Part shown: piece after piece, positions 30,368-39,962 of the stretch
Position numbering within the stretch: the first letter of the stretch is position 1
How the letters are laid out: every line of letters begins with the position of its first letter
Assembly (NCBI GenBank): GCA_905221615.1
Contig: CAJNDT010003868.1
Span: 124,001 to 188,000, forward strand
DNA length: 64,000 nucleotides
Source of the DNA: Symbiodinium sp. CCMP2592
Lineage: Eukaryota; Sar; Dinophyceae; Suessiales; Symbiodiniaceae
Direction of reading: 5' to 3'
Notes under the pieces: generated by a model
What the model saw: only the letters and a program-made list of their open reading frames with translations
Told to the model about the DNA's origin: nothing
Databases searched by the model: none
Made by a program: the position numbers and the translations under genes

Positions 30368-30508
30368 TTTGGGCTGTAGAGCCAAAGCATTTATACCATC
30401 TTGGTACATGCTCTCTTTTGGGCACTTGTATTGCGATTTGAATCCTGTCCGCTTTTCTTGTACAGGAAACTGATAAAGTCTTCCCCGGCCCATAATGTAC
30501 TCCATAAG
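30368..30508 (-). CDS. Candidate coding exon, unknown protein
   Basis: Minus strand: the acceptor TTCTGGCTTACAG and donor GTACCT enclose exactly 47 codons in phase 0: LMEYIMGRGRLYQFPVQEKR, then TGFKSQYKCPKESMYQDGIN and ALALQPK. One of the clearest exon candidates; the donor belongs to a palindromic element. Family unknown. Confidence 0.58.
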
Positions 30509-30639
30509 CTGTAAGCCAGAATCCTTTGACCCTAGATCCGTAACCCAAAGGGTGCAAATGCCCAATACTACTAGGCCTTTGGGTCCCGGATACTATCCTC
30601 AGAATGGTTTTGGTACCTGAGCCCTACCCTGCAAGGTCA

Positions 30640-31000
30640 CCCAAAACCCTAAACCGCCCCCTAAACCCTAAACGCTAAACCCTAAAACCCTAAACCCTAA
30701 ACCCTAAACCCTAAAACCCTAAACCCTAAACCCTAAACCCTAAAACCCTAAAACCCTAAACCCTAAACCCTAAACCCTAAAACCCTAAAACCCTAAACCC
30801 TAAACCCTAAAACCCTAAACCCTAAAACCCTGAACCCTAAACCCTAAAACCCTAAAACCCTAAACCCTAAAACCCTAAAACCCTAAACCCTAAAACCCTG
30901 AACCCTAAACCCTAAAACCCTAAAACCCTAAAACCCTAAAACCCTAAAACCCTAAACCCTAAAACCTAAAACCCTAAAACCCTAAACCCTAATCCCAAAG
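30640..31000. repeat. Largest interstitial telomere-like array (CCCTAAA/CCCTAAAA)
   Basis: About 360 bp of CCCTAAACCCTAAAACCC units with few interruptions. It ends in CCCTAATCCCAAAG, which serves as acceptor for the candidate exon at 31001. Confidence 0.97.
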
Positions 31001-31084
31001 CCCTGAAGCGATTGCGCCAGGCCACAGGCGCTGTGGTGATGTTGACAGACTACCCTTTGGTTCCTGCTGGCATCTCCGGCCGAT
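31001..31084 (+). CDS. Candidate coding exon after telomere-like array
   Basis: After two leftover bases the frame reads LKRLRQATGAVVMLTDYPLV, then PAGISGRY. Good protein composition with an amphipathic start and a hydrophobic core. It is bounded downstream by a palindromic element at 31088. Family unknown. Confidence 0.5.
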
Positions 31085-31087
31085 ACA

Positions 31088-31170
31088 TAACCCTATCCCT
31101 CCAGGGACCTTATTATGGGGTCCTTAAGGGGTCTAGGGCCCTAACTATTAGGTCCTTGGAGGGATAGGGT
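31088..31170. repeat. Palindromic element, CCCTATCCCTCCAGGGACC
   Basis: Arms ACCCTATCCCTCCAGGGACC and the mirror GTCCTTGGAGGGATAGGGT. Confidence 0.8.
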
Positions 31171-31555
31171 AAGTCCTGGTAATTATGCTCACAAATGCTC
31201 AGGCTAGCAATGGCAATACTAGCGCCAATCATCGTAATGTTTATGGACTAGGAATATGAAAAAATGATAAGAAGAAGGATAGCAAGAAAGACAAGAGCCC
31301 CGTGTGCGAGTAAGGTTTATATAGAGTTTTGGTGAGTGTATGTGAGGCTCCCTAAGAACATGGATGAGTTTAGATTTTGGGGCTTTGTTACCACGATACT
31401 CGTAGGCGCATAGAGTTGCTGAGCAGATACTGTAGCCTTTAACCTTATGTGTTTTTAGACCTACCATCATTGCACAGGTTAGCCTTGTTGGGCATCGGAC
31501 AGCCATCCCCTACTACCATTATGGAACTATCCTCAGCAAGAGGTAGATGCCTTGC

Positions 31556-32320
31556 ACCCTGGCCACTAAACCCTAAACCCTGAGACCCACAACAGCTCGA
31601 CAAGGCCGCCTAAACCCTAAACCCTAAACCTTGAGACCCACAGTAGCTCGACAAGGCCTAAACCCTAAACCCGAAACCTTGAGACCCACAGTAGCTCGAC
31701 AAGGCCTAAATCCTAAGACCCACAGTAGCTCGACAAGGCCTAAACCCTAAACCCTAAGACCCACAGTACCTCGACAAGGCCTAAACCCTAAACCCTAAAC
31801 CCTGAGACCCACAATAGCTCGACAAGGCCTAAACCCTAAACCCGAAACCTTGAGACCCACAGTAGCTCGACAAGGCCTAAACCCTAAACCCTAAACCTTG
31901 AGACCCACAGTAGCTCGACAAGGCCTAAATCCTAAGACCCACAGTAGCTCGACAAGGCCTAAACCCTAAACCCTAAGACCCACAGTAGCTCGACAAGGCC
32001 TAAACCCTAAACCCTAAACCCTGAGACCCACAATAGCTCGACAAGGCCTAAACCCTAAACCCGAAACCTTGAGACCCACAGTAGCTCGACAAGGCCTAAA
32101 CCCTAAACCCTAAGACCCACAGTAGCTCGACAAGGCCTAAACCCTAAACCCTAAACCCTGAGACCCACAATAGCTCGACAAGGCCTAAACCCTAAACCCT
32201 AAACCCTGAGACCCACAATAGCTCGACAAGGCCTAAACCCTAAACCCTAAACCTTGACACCGACAGTAGCTCGACAAGGCCTAAACCCTAAACCCTAAGA
32301 CCCACAGTAGCTCGACAAGG
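31556..32320. repeat. Composite tandem array: CCCTAAA units joined to a 24-bp box
   Basis: About 17 units, each a CACAGTAGCTCGACAAGG-type box followed by two or three CCCTAAA repeats. Variants (ACAATAGCTCG, TAAATCC, GAAACCTTG) recur in the same order, implying a higher-order repeat of several units. Confidence 0.95.
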
Positions 32321-32342
32321 TAACTACACCAGCATCTTGCAG

Positions 32343-32390
32343 TGGTCGATCGCTGCATTGCGGCTTGCCTCAATGGGCTGAAGCCCGAAG
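32343..32390 (+). CDS. Candidate coding exon after the composite array
   Basis: After the acceptor CAGCATCTTGCAG the frame reads VDRCIAACLNGLKPEA and runs into a palindromic element. Short but well framed by its acceptor. Confidence 0.4.
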
Positions 32391-32725
32391 CCTCCATGTA
32401 CCCACCTTAAGGACGAAATGAACCCTAAAAGGGTTTAAGGTTCATATACCATATAGGGATTCATAGTATATGGGTATAGGGCCTCTACTTTTAAGGGTCA
32501 TTTCGTCCTTCAGGCATAGAGTATATACTTTGAAGCAGTACCACAGGAACCCCATTAAAGTTCCTTACGCTCATGTATTTACATATTTGGGTAGTTGTCA
32601 AAATTATGGTCCCTTTTTTGGGGTACCCTAAATATTAGGTGCCGTATTAGAATGAGGACCCAAAAAGGTACCACAGGAACCCCATTAAAGTCTCAGCATA
32701 TACTATGTGGGTACATGGAGCCTTA
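32390..32725. repeat. Nested palindromic elements
   Basis: Outer arms GCCTCCATGTACCC and GGGTACATGGAGCC enclose one palindrome (32400-32506, arms AAGGACGAAATGA) and another (32580-32667, GGGTAGTTGTCAAAATTA type). The second is flanked by a perfect 24-bp direct repeat at 32538-32561 and 32668-32691. Confidence 0.75.
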
Positions 32726-32778
32726 GGGAAGGATGTAAGCTTCTAGTTTCAAAACTTTGGACTAGGGTTTTCCTGCAG

Positions 32779-32881
32779 AGAGCTGTGGAAGAAGGGTTTT
32801 CCGCTAGAGCACTGGTAGTATCCTATTCTAGAAGCCCAGTTCTCTCTTTACTACGTAAACTCTGTAGTATAAACTACGTGG
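32779..32881 (+). CDS. Candidate coding exon
   Basis: The acceptor GGGTTTTCCTGCAG and donor GTAAGG enclose 103 nt: RAVEEGFSARALVVSYSRSP, then VLSLLRKLCSINYV. The frame remains open beyond the donor up to the palindromic element at 32970. Confidence 0.45.
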
Positions 32882-32969
32882 GTAAGGGCGCGTCTCGCAG
32901 GACGGTAGGGAGAAAAAGTCAGTCAGCACATAGACGAAGCTGGAGCCTCTACGTGCTCTATACCTACCC

Positions 32970-33076
32970 AGAGGCTCCTAAACCCCTTAATTGAGGAGTA
33001 TACCTTGAGTCTTATTGGGGGCCCCATTATGATTTAAGGTATATTCCTTAACTCAGTGGTTTTGGAGTCCCGAGGT
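32970..33076. repeat. Palindromic element, CCCAGAGGCTCC family
   Basis: Arms ACCCAGAGGCTCCTAAACCC and the mirror GGTTTTGGAGTCCCGAGGT; it abuts an open frame on its left. Confidence 0.8.
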
Positions 33077-33179
33077 AGAAGGTCATGCTCTACCCCTTTT
33101 TAGGGTGCCTAGTTTTTTGGTAGGACTTGTCATACACAAAAGTAGGTACCCAAAAAACAAAGAAAATGTAGTGTCTTAC

Positions 33180-33239
33180 CTTTGTTGGTGGGGCCTGACT
33201 AGTTGGATGAGGGTTTTAGGACATGTGACAGCACACCAG
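33180..33239 (-). CDS. Candidate coding exon
   Basis: Minus strand: acceptor ACCGCCCCCAAG, strong donor GTAAGAC. After one base it reads WCAVTCPKTLIQLVRPHQQ. Family unknown. Confidence 0.45.
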
Positions 33240-33299
33240 CTTGGGGGCGGTAGAAGCCACGGTTCAGGGTTTAGGGTTTAGTGCTTTGAGGGTTTAGGG

Positions 33300-33552
33300 T
33301 TTAGGTAAAAGTATCAGTTGATAATTGTTTATCACCAGCATAAACGGTGGCAAAAACAAAAGCTAGAGAACGTCCAGCAGTGATGGTAAGAGTAATCCTA
33401 ACATTACTCAAAGCCCTACACCCCTAAACCAGTCAAAGTCCTAATCTTCTAATCTCCGAAATCCTCAGCCCGAACAAACTCACAATTGATCCCTAGGCCC
33501 CACACACCAGGCCAGAAAAGAACAGTAAACTAACAAACAGACCCTAGCCTAG
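33300..33552. other. Unique stretch, no supported gene
   Basis: A GTAAGAG donor-like site near 33390 has no open frame leading to it. The rest is unique or CCCTAAA-like. Confidence 0.4.
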
Positions 33553-33617
33553 ACACGTGGAGCACTGAGCCAGGCAGTGGCTGGAAGTCAACGGACCTGT
33601 CGAAGGTCCAGCTTGGG
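33553..33617 (+). CDS. Candidate coding exon
   Basis: After CCCTAGCCTAG the frame reads TWSTEPGSGWKSTDLSKVQL and ends at a GTAAGA donor. Confidence 0.42.
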
Positions 33618-34235
33618 GTAAGAGTTAGGCACTCGCTAGCGGTCCAAGTGTCCAAAACAAGTTCTCCGAATTAGAATAGGGTCCTTCTTACAGGGGTCAT
33701 GCCATTATTTGTGGGGACACGAATTTGAAGAACTGTCCAAATAGCGGGGTTGAAGGTACCAAGAGCTATTCAGAGCATAGTATTTGGGATGTTCTACCCG
33801 ATTCATTTGGGTAGTTGAGCCAATTGGGCTGGGGCCAGGAGGGAGTGGTAATGTTCTACAGGGTGGGGCGGGGGGTTGCAGGGCTTCTATGGGTTCCATT
33901 GGGGCTCTGCCAGCAGAGGTCAGGGTTTTGGGCCCAGACTTTTGAGGGATTTGGGTGAGTGCCCAAAGCTTTTTAACTACGGAATGTCGCTCAAATCAAC
34001 CAACCATTTTGTTTAGTCGGGCTTCTATTATGCGCACAGGCCTGTGACATTAGTGCAGTTAGGAGCAAGCCCCTATACTACCCTAAACGGCTAAACCCTA
34101 AACTCCTAAACCCCAGGCCCATACTATACACGGATCCTCAGGGTGATTGTGACAGAGGCGGAAAAGTCTTGGGTCTGAGTTACCTTTGGGTGTCTACAGT
34201 TAAGGGGTTTAGGGGCTTACGGGTGGCCAAGAAAT
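33618..34235. other. Stretch without a supported gene
   Basis: Unique and GGGGTTG/CCCTAAA-like DNA. A proline-rich minus-strand frame at 33705-33899 is probably chance. Confidence 0.4.
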
Positions 34236-34240
34236 CCAAG

Positions 34241-34670
34241 GGTGAGATGCCCTCTACTAAGTTCCAACCTCGTTGCACTCGCCAAGCATGTTCGATTGAA
34301 CTTTGAGGGCTCGAAAAAGACTTTGGAGGTGAAGCTCTGGGGCCGCATTGAGAATGCCATCTGCGCAGCCGAGAGTTGTGAAGACTCAGCAGCAGGCCTT
34401 ATGGGAGAACTGCTGGCAGCCCGTGGACAGCCAACAAGACTGCGCAAGGATGTCTTCGAACGTGTCTCCTGCGTCTGTCCAAACAAGAAGAGTCTTGACG
34501 ACCAGGCCAAGCTGCTAGCCGAACATTTGGTGAATGGCAAGTGCACCAAGCTTGAGAGTTACGTCGTCCGGCACGTGTGGCAAAGTTCGATGCCGGACGG
34601 TTTGGCTGTCCTCGAATGCACCAAGGATGGGTCGGAAGTGTCACTTGTTAATGAAGGCCAAGGCTTCGAA
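34241..34670 (+). CDS. Candidate long exon, unknown protein
   Basis: After the acceptor AAATCCAAG a continuous frame of about 140 codons runs VRCPLLSSNLVALAKHVRLN, through KTLEVKLWGRIENAICAAES, RLRKDVFERVSCVCPNKKS and LAEHLVNGKCTKLESYVVRH to MPDGLAVLECTKDG. Codon choice and composition are clearly protein-like and unlike the flanks. Possible donor GTTAAT near 34650. I do not recognise the domain. Confidence 0.6.
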
Positions 34671-35148
34671 AGGCTGCAGGGGTTCAGGATTTAGAAATAC
34701 TCGTGGGCTTCTGGGTCTAGAAACAGTACCCGGATCTGATTAATTCAGATGCAGGTCAATATAGCGCTCTATAGCTCTTCTTGAGGTATCGATGCCTCGA
34801 ACACCCCAACCCTAAACTAGCTGTAAACCGTCTAAACCTCTAGGCGATCTATTCACGCCTCACTTGGACTACGGCCGCCAAAGGGTCTTAGGCTCTGTTT
34901 TGGGGGATAATTACGTCACCAGATCATATAAAGAACTCCCAATATAGAAACCTTTCATTCTACTATCTAATGAGGTACTTTTAATCGAAAACCTTACAGA
35001 AACCCTTTTCACGGAGCCTCTAAAGAGCGCTACATTCTACCATATTCGTAATAGGTTCCCTAAAACCTTAAACTGAACCTCACAGAAGCCGAAAACCTTA
35101 AAGGGACTCTTTTCGCAACCCTCGGTACTTTGGACCCTTTGGGACTAG

Positions 35149-35206
35149 ATCTGTCGAGGCTGTGGGAAAGAGCGGCCGCCACTGTTTGTCGGAGGTGACT
35201 CCTCAG
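35149..35206 (+). CDS. Candidate exon with CxxC pair
   Basis: The acceptor TTGGGACTAG and donor GTGGGG enclose 58 nt reading ICRGCGKERPPLFVGGDSS. The CxxC followed by charged residues may be half of a zinc site. Confidence 0.45.
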
Positions 35207-35286
35207 GTGGGGGTGGCGAGGCATCCATTTAGCATTTATTTTGGGGTTTAGTGTTTAGGGAGGTTTAGGGTTAAGGGTTTCCGTAC

Positions 35287-35391
35287 GCTAGGGCTATAAG
35301 GACTCAGATTTCAAGGTTTTGGGGCGGAAAGACCACATCATATAAGGCTTTTGGGCCCTTTGAGCCTTAGGGTCAGGGTTTAGACATTCGT
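35287..35391. repeat. Palindromic element, GAGCCTTAGGG family (inverted copy)
   Basis: Left arm CTAGGGCTATAAGGACTC, right arm TTTGAGCCTTAGGG. Confidence 0.65.
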
Positions 35392-35550
35392 TTGCTTTGT
35401 TTTGTTTCTGGTTGGTGGCTCCCGTGTTAACCCGAACAATAGGAACAACACTTACTGAGCCCCAAATCGGAACCTAGGTACCACCATGTCCCTCGTGCTG
35501 ACGCTCAAACAGACGCGGCTTGTAACCAACAGATTTGGGCGTATGGGTTT

Positions 35551-36010
35551 AGTTTAGCGAGGTGGGAAGCAGTGTCTCGAAATCACACATCGTTGGCTTG
35601 AAGTTATTCACTGCTGTGAGGAAATACGATTCGATATTGTGAGTCGCCTTTTCTATGGCCTCTAGTTGCATTATCGTTGCATAAGCTACCCTGACCTCAG
35701 TTCTCCAGGTGTCGTTAGGCTCGGTTTCCAACCATCGAACTGTGTACACACTTGTGGCTTTTCGGTGCTCATTGCAGAAAGGTGCTGCAAGAATCGGCAG
35801 GTTTTTCAGATCTGGCAAACAGTAGGTTTTGAGTAGGTTTATGCCACGGATGCCCATTGTGAGCACTTGGATATATCTGTAACCCTTGTTGCAATGTCCC
35901 AGCCTCCACGTGTCAAATCTGACTCAAGGTAGTTGAGAGCTTCCTTCGGCATGGCATACGATGGTCGTCTGCATTCGTCCATTCCCACGTCTTCAACCAT
36001 GTAACCGTAG
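35551..36010 (-). CDS. Coding-like region, reading frame interrupted
   Basis: Minus strand. The upstream part reads YMVEDVGMDECRRPSYAMPK and ALNYLESDLTRGGWDIATR. The downstream part, in another phase, reads GIRGINLLKTYCLPDLKNLP, CNEHRKATSVYTVRWLETE and IMQLEAIEKATHNIESYFL to a stop near 35549. Either an intron I cannot place or a single-base change separates them near 35870-35900. Family unknown; a decaying gene is possible. Confidence 0.45.
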
Positions 36011-36159
36011 CAATGACACCAACAAAAATACTGACGACTGTAGTGATGGTGGCCGTGGCAATAACACTGGTAACTGTAGCGACTAAGAGCTAGAGATTCA
36101 TGCTTCTGCTTTGCTGCCACTCTGCCTGCGGATGCTGCTGCCGTTCCACTGAAACTAGT

Positions 36160-36210
36160 ACTGCCACTGCTGTTGCTGCTGCTGCTGCTGGCTGCTAACC
36201 ACTAGCTACT
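36160..36210. repeat. CTG trinucleotide run
   Basis: TGCTGTTGCTGCTGCTGCTGCTGG, on the plus strand. Confidence 0.9.
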
Positions 36211-36236
36211 AAATAGTTACGGCGATGACTACGACG

Positions 36237-36349
36237 ACCCCTAAGGGTCCAAAGTACCTATATGGTAGAATGTAGGGTTCCTATGTTAGGAATTAGTATT
36301 TTGATTTCGGGAAGTATCCCCCATAACAGTACCTAGGACCCTTTGGGGA
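36237..36349. repeat. Palindromic element, AGGGTCCAAAGTACC-GGGGGATACTTCCC family
   Basis: Arms CCTAAGGGTCCAAAGTACC and the mirror GTACCTAGGACCCTTTGGGG; inserted between GAC/TAC trinucleotide-rich flanks. Copies at 56066 and 59151. Confidence 0.75.
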
Positions 36350-36365
36350 CTACTACTACGACTAC

Positions 36366-36475
36366 CACCACTTTGCAAGGCCACATCTTCTGAAGCGCCC
36401 TTTGGACGGTGCCTTCTTCTACAGTCCCTGGACCCTGCTGCGCGGGAGGGTGCAGAGAGCCAACTGCGTTGGTGG
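36366..36475 (+). CDS. Coding-like island, frame and strand unsettled
   Basis: Two plus frames are open, one reading PHLLKRPLDGAFFYSPWTLL, the other SSEAPFGRCLLLQSLDPAAR. The minus strand is also open. It lies between two palindromic elements; at least one frame is likely real. Confidence 0.35.
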
Positions 36476-36497
36476 TGTACCTTAACCCTAAGGGTCC

Positions 36498-36609
36498 AAC
36501 GGTTGATGATATATATATATATATATCCTGCATTGCCCATAGCAAGGAATTTACCATAATTCCCATAGTTTTGGGTCCTTAAGGTAATGCAGGATGTATA
36601 GCATCAACA
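36498..36609. repeat. Palindromic element, GGTTGATG-ATGCAGGAT family
   Basis: Arms GGTTGATGATATATATATAT and the mirror CAGGATGTATAGCATCAAC, with a short TA run in the left arm. A shortened GTACTCTCC-type element follows at 36611-36698. Confidence 0.75.
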
Positions 36610-37017
36610 GAAGTACCTAGTTATCATATACTCTTCAAAATCGCATAACCTACATAACCACTATCCTAGACCCGAGTACCTGATTACTGGGTCCTTAGGC
36701 TAGGGCTCAAACATCATTGTGATAGAATCGGCTTAGCAAGAGTAGGTAACCTCTAATGCTTGTGTGGTAATAGAAGCCCTATACCTAAGGCCCAAAGGTA
36801 GGTAGCAAAATAGTGGCCCAACAACACCTGTAGAAGGTCATTCTACGTCCTGTTGGTGTCCAGGTATAGCCTTCAAGGATAAACTTTAGGTACGGCCCCA
36901 ACTCAGTAATAGTTGAATAATAATATTCATAATATAGATATAGTAGGACCTTAATAGCCCTATTTTAGACTCTTACTGTAAGGGGGCCCTACCTAAGATA
37001 AGCTTTAGTTCCCCTAG

Positions 37018-37100
37018 GATATTGGACCAGTCGGAAGGGCACTTGGGTGCGTTCTTATTGCTGAGGCATTTCCTGTTTTGGGTCATGGCTCAATCGCAGG
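37018..37100 (+). CDS. Candidate coding exon
   Basis: After the acceptor TAGTTCCCCTAG the frame reads DIGPVGRALGCVLIAEAFPV, then LGHGSIAGIP. Another frame is also open. The end is approximate. Confidence 0.42.
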
Positions 37101-37141
37101 GATCCCTCAAAAGTAGATATGCCGCTTGCCTTCTGAGGAGT

Positions 37142-37262
37142 GTACTTGGAGGATCATGGGACTTAGTATTAGTAAGTAAGGTTATAAGTACCCTAGTTCG
37201 AAATTTTACGTATAGTTACCTTATTTATAACCCTAGTTACGAAGTCCCATGATCCTCCAAGT
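37142..37262. repeat. Palindromic element, ACTTGGAGGATC family
   Basis: Arms TACTTGGAGGATCATGGGAC and a perfect mirror; it lies between two candidate exons. Confidence 0.88.
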
Positions 37263-37398
37263 AACAACCTCCAATAGGGCTACTATCTGGAATGAAGGTC
37301 TCTAGATATTCATACTTTAAACGTTATGTAACTAGTAGTGAGTGGGGAAATATCCAACATCCTACACTGCTCAATGTCCGGGCCCTATAGCCTTGCAG

Positions 37399-37482
37399 GA
37401 CCAATCTGATGTGCAACACTCCGGCGCCTGGGAAAGAAGTTTCGTCATACCTAGACCTACAGTTCAGTATGATGTTGAATAG
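37399..37482 (+). CDS. Candidate terminal exon
   Basis: After the acceptor ATAGCCTTGCAG the frame reads DQSDVQHSGAWERSFVIPRP, then TVQYDVE and TAG. Confidence 0.5.
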   Translation, partial: DQSDVQHSGAWERSFVIPRPTVQYDVE

Positions 37483-37749
37483 CGCTGTTTATGGTTGGGA
37501 TCTTGTAATATCAAAGACTACAGACACTGCAGCAGGTGTTAGAATCTAGGCGTGGGGTTAGGGGTTTACTGTACCGTGTGCGGGCTGAGGGCGCAGGGTG
37601 CCGGAGTCAAGGACTCGGGGTTATAACCCTACTCATAGCCTACTTACTAAGTCCCCTGCCCTTCCAAGCATTGCCTTTGTGTCTTATGTACGCTAAGATT
37701 GCTTACGGCACCTCGCTTTCTTTTTGAAGGCCCTAACCTTCGGTTCCCG

Positions 37750-38290
37750 ATTATAATCCAAAACCCCAAACCATAAAAACCCTCAACCCCAGAAGCCTTA
37801 AACCCTAAAGTCTAATCCATTAGAGGGATCTTTAGGCTGAGGGTTGGTCTCTGCTCGAGGAGTACGCTTGCTCGTGCCTTCGGCACTTTTGGTTGTTTGT
37901 TTCCCCAAGGGTCCATGTCTCCAAGTACACCATAGACCTGCATGTCATATACTTTGGCACCGAACCTATGTAAATGAGTAGACACTACTTCGGGTTTAGG
38001 GAGTGAGGTTCGGGGTATAGGTTCTAAGCAAACCCTATACCCTTAACCCTAAACGCTTTCTAAGCAATAGAATCCTTCTGACAGGAAGGTTGCAGGCGAC
38101 CAACCCAGAGCACCGAACCCCATGTAAGCCCCAACCCTGACTCCCAATCTCTGAACCCGGAACCTCTAACCCCTGAGCCCTGAAGCCCGAACAACTGTTA
38201 TAGGAACCTCTTAGAAAGGGTTTAGGGTTTAGGGTTTAGGTCTAGTTTAAAGAGACATGAGCCTCGTAATCCTAAACCGTGAAGACTTAA
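37750..38290. other. Stretch without a supported gene
   Basis: CCCTAAA-like patches, a diverged AGGGTCCATGT palindromic fragment at 37909-37995 and a short TTTAGGG tract near 38215. Confidence 0.5.
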
Positions 38291-38298
38291 AGAGTCAG

Positions 38299-38372
38299 GA
38301 ATACTACACCAATGCTTTCTCCCGCATCGAGAACTCTGGGCGGTTCAAGGCCACACCCTCCTTGGGGTTTGG
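38299..38372 (+). CDS. Candidate exon upstream of the 38512/38861 pair
   Basis: After AAGAGTCAG the frame reads EYYTNAFSRIENSGRFKATP. It may precede 38512-38586, but the donor is not clear and the phase link is unproven. Confidence 0.4.
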
Positions 38373-38511
38373 GGCTTAGGGGCTGTAGAGTTTCGGGTTT
38401 AGGGGTTTTTAACAGGATGTATGAGGGGTTACACATTCTTCACCGGGTTCCATGTTTTATGTAGTGGGTTTCACGCAGGTTTTGTTGTAGGGTTTCGTGT
38501 TTGCGGTTCAG

Positions 38512-38586
38512 GGTACGGAAGTAGCTGCTTTCCGATTTGTGGCCGAGGTTGATCTTCAAAGTCTTCGCCTCATCCAGTCAGTACAG
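38512..38586 (+). CDS. Exon of a host gene, phase-matched to 38861
   Basis: The acceptor GCGGTTCAG and donor CAG|GTGAGA enclose exactly 25 codons: GTEVAAFRFVAEVDLQSLRL, then IQSVQ. The 274-nt intron that follows runs GTGAGA to TTTGCTTTAG and leads in phase 0 into 38861-39010. Together they form a 74-codon C-terminus. Family not recognised. Confidence 0.6.
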
Positions 38587-38860
38587 GTGAGAAACCGTAC
38601 CGAAAGGGGTGCCGATGCTTGGAATACAGCTCGCGGGTATATTGCAATTGTAACATGATGATTGCATGGGTGCTATAGCGGGATGCGGCCACTACTTGCC
38701 CAGGCCCCTATACATTGTATGAAGGTTAACCGTTAAACGTAGACCTCAAAGCTTATTCTGACTAAAGGGTCTTCCTCAAGGAGTATCGTGCTGTTTCGGG
38801 TAGAAGATACGAATTTCGATGGAGCCTCTGGGCATCTAAGGTATTCCGTATTTGCTTTAG

Positions 38861-39010
38861 GAGGCTCGTGCTCTTTGGGAACTTGAACAGGACCACACGC
38901 AGCTGCAGATGTACACTGGAGACATTCTTTTCCAACAGATCACGCCCGAGAATGCCGATGCCTTCGAGGGGAATGCTGTGGAGTACTTGGGTGGTGCCCT
39001 GCCTTCATAA
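38861..39010 (+). CDS. Last exon of a host gene
   Basis: After the strong acceptor GTATTTGCTTTAG, 49 codons read EARALWELEQDHTQLQMYTG, then DILFQQITPENADAFEGNAV and EYLGGALPS, followed by TAA at 39008-39010. Phase 0 matches the exon ending at 38586. A charged helical start joins LRLIQSVQ from the previous exon, suggesting one continuous helix. I cannot name the protein. Confidence 0.6.
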   Translation, partial: EARALWELEQDHTQLQMYTGDILFQQITPENADAFEGNAVEYLGGALPS

Positions 39011-39172
39011 TTAGGGTTACCATAGGGTAAAAGGTTTATGGTTTAGGCTTATAGGCAGACTTTCAACGAAGCCATGAACCAAAAACAAAAAAAACTAAAC
39101 CTACAAACTATAACCTACACCCAAACACCCTAAACCCAAAAGCCGTAAAGCCCTACAATCCGAAACTCGAAG

Positions 39173-39320
39173 CCCCCGCAACGAAGCCTGGTTCAACAAC
39201 TTTCGAAAGCAAAGAAGGGTGTTAACCCTGCGTAGGTCGTCAGGCCCAAAATTTCTCAGGACCATCACCGAAACCGGCAGTGATGCCATTACCGACACCA
39301 ATGCCATTGCACTGTGCTGA
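39173..39320 (+). CDS. Candidate terminal exon
   Basis: After ACTCGAAG and one base, 48 codons run PRNEAWFNNFRKQRRVLTLR, RSSGPKFLRTITETGSDAIT and DTNAIALC to TGA at 39318-39320. Codons in the second half end mainly in C. The minus strand is also open, so strand is likely but not certain. Confidence 0.5.
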
Positions 39321-39354
39321 TCCTTCTCGCCGGGCTGCAGCCACCAATCGTAGT

Positions 39355-39560
39355 TTAACCATAGTTATTATCTTCGTTGCTATTATCACTACTGTAGTTT
39401 TCATCTTCATCACCACTAGACGGTAACCACCATCAAGAACGTCATCACCATTATCGCAGTCGTCATTCCCATCTTCATCGCCGGCATGATATGCATCATG
39501 ATATCCGTGTCATCTGCTGCTGTCACATGTCAAAGGGAGCACTGAAATAGCAGACATTCG
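39355..39560. repeat. ATC/TTC-rich low-complexity tract with membrane-like frames
   Basis: Trinucleotide-biased DNA. Two plus frames would encode TIVIIFVAIITTVVFIFIT and VITIIAVVIPIFIAGMICIM. They may be exons of a membrane protein or simply ATC repeats; I lean to repeats. Confidence 0.5.
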
Positions 39561-39569
39561 GGCGACTAG

Positions 39570-39617
39570 GCCCGACACCACACCGCCCACGAGAGTGGTT
39601 CTCTATGGGCAGCTATC
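39570..39617 (+). CDS. Candidate 16-codon exon
   Basis: The acceptor TTCGGGCGACTAG and donor GTAACT enclose ARHHTAHESGSLWAAI in phase 0. Confidence 0.35.
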
Positions 39618-39735
39618 GTAACTTCGTCAGGTCGGCCTCCTTTGAGGCTTAAGTATACACTATATCGGCGCATGAGTTCAGGGCTCCGGGGTTTCGGGGG
39701 ACGAGACTCTTATGTTTTGTGACCATAACTCCAAG

Positions 39736-39806
39736 GTGACTGTGACTTCAACGATAAGCCGACTTTTGCATTTGACGATGCGGCATTGTCAGAAACACGT
39801 GGGCTG
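39736..39806 (+). CDS. Candidate coding exon
   Basis: The acceptor AACTCCAAG and donor GTTAGC enclose 71 nt; after two bases it reads DCDFNDKPTFAFDDAALSET, then RGL. Confidence 0.48.
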
Positions 39807-39962
39807 GTTAGCTAGCCTTTACCTTCTCTGGTTCTTGCTACCATAAAACAGCCACCGAACCGTAACACCTGAACACCAATCCCTAGAACCTAAACCCTAA
39901 GCCCTAAACCCCAAACCCTAAGCCCTAAAACCCCGAAACCCCAAAGTGGTTTAACTTGCTGT

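Noticed and set aside
30640-31000. Telomere-like array as a true chromosome end
   Set aside because: Unique sequence and candidate exons continue on both sides and the motif occurs in both orientations across the window, so it is interstitial.
31556-32320. CRISPR-like array of repeat and spacer
   Set aside because: The would-be spacers are CCCTAAA units and not unique, and the surrounding DNA is eukaryotic in character. It is a composite tandem repeat.
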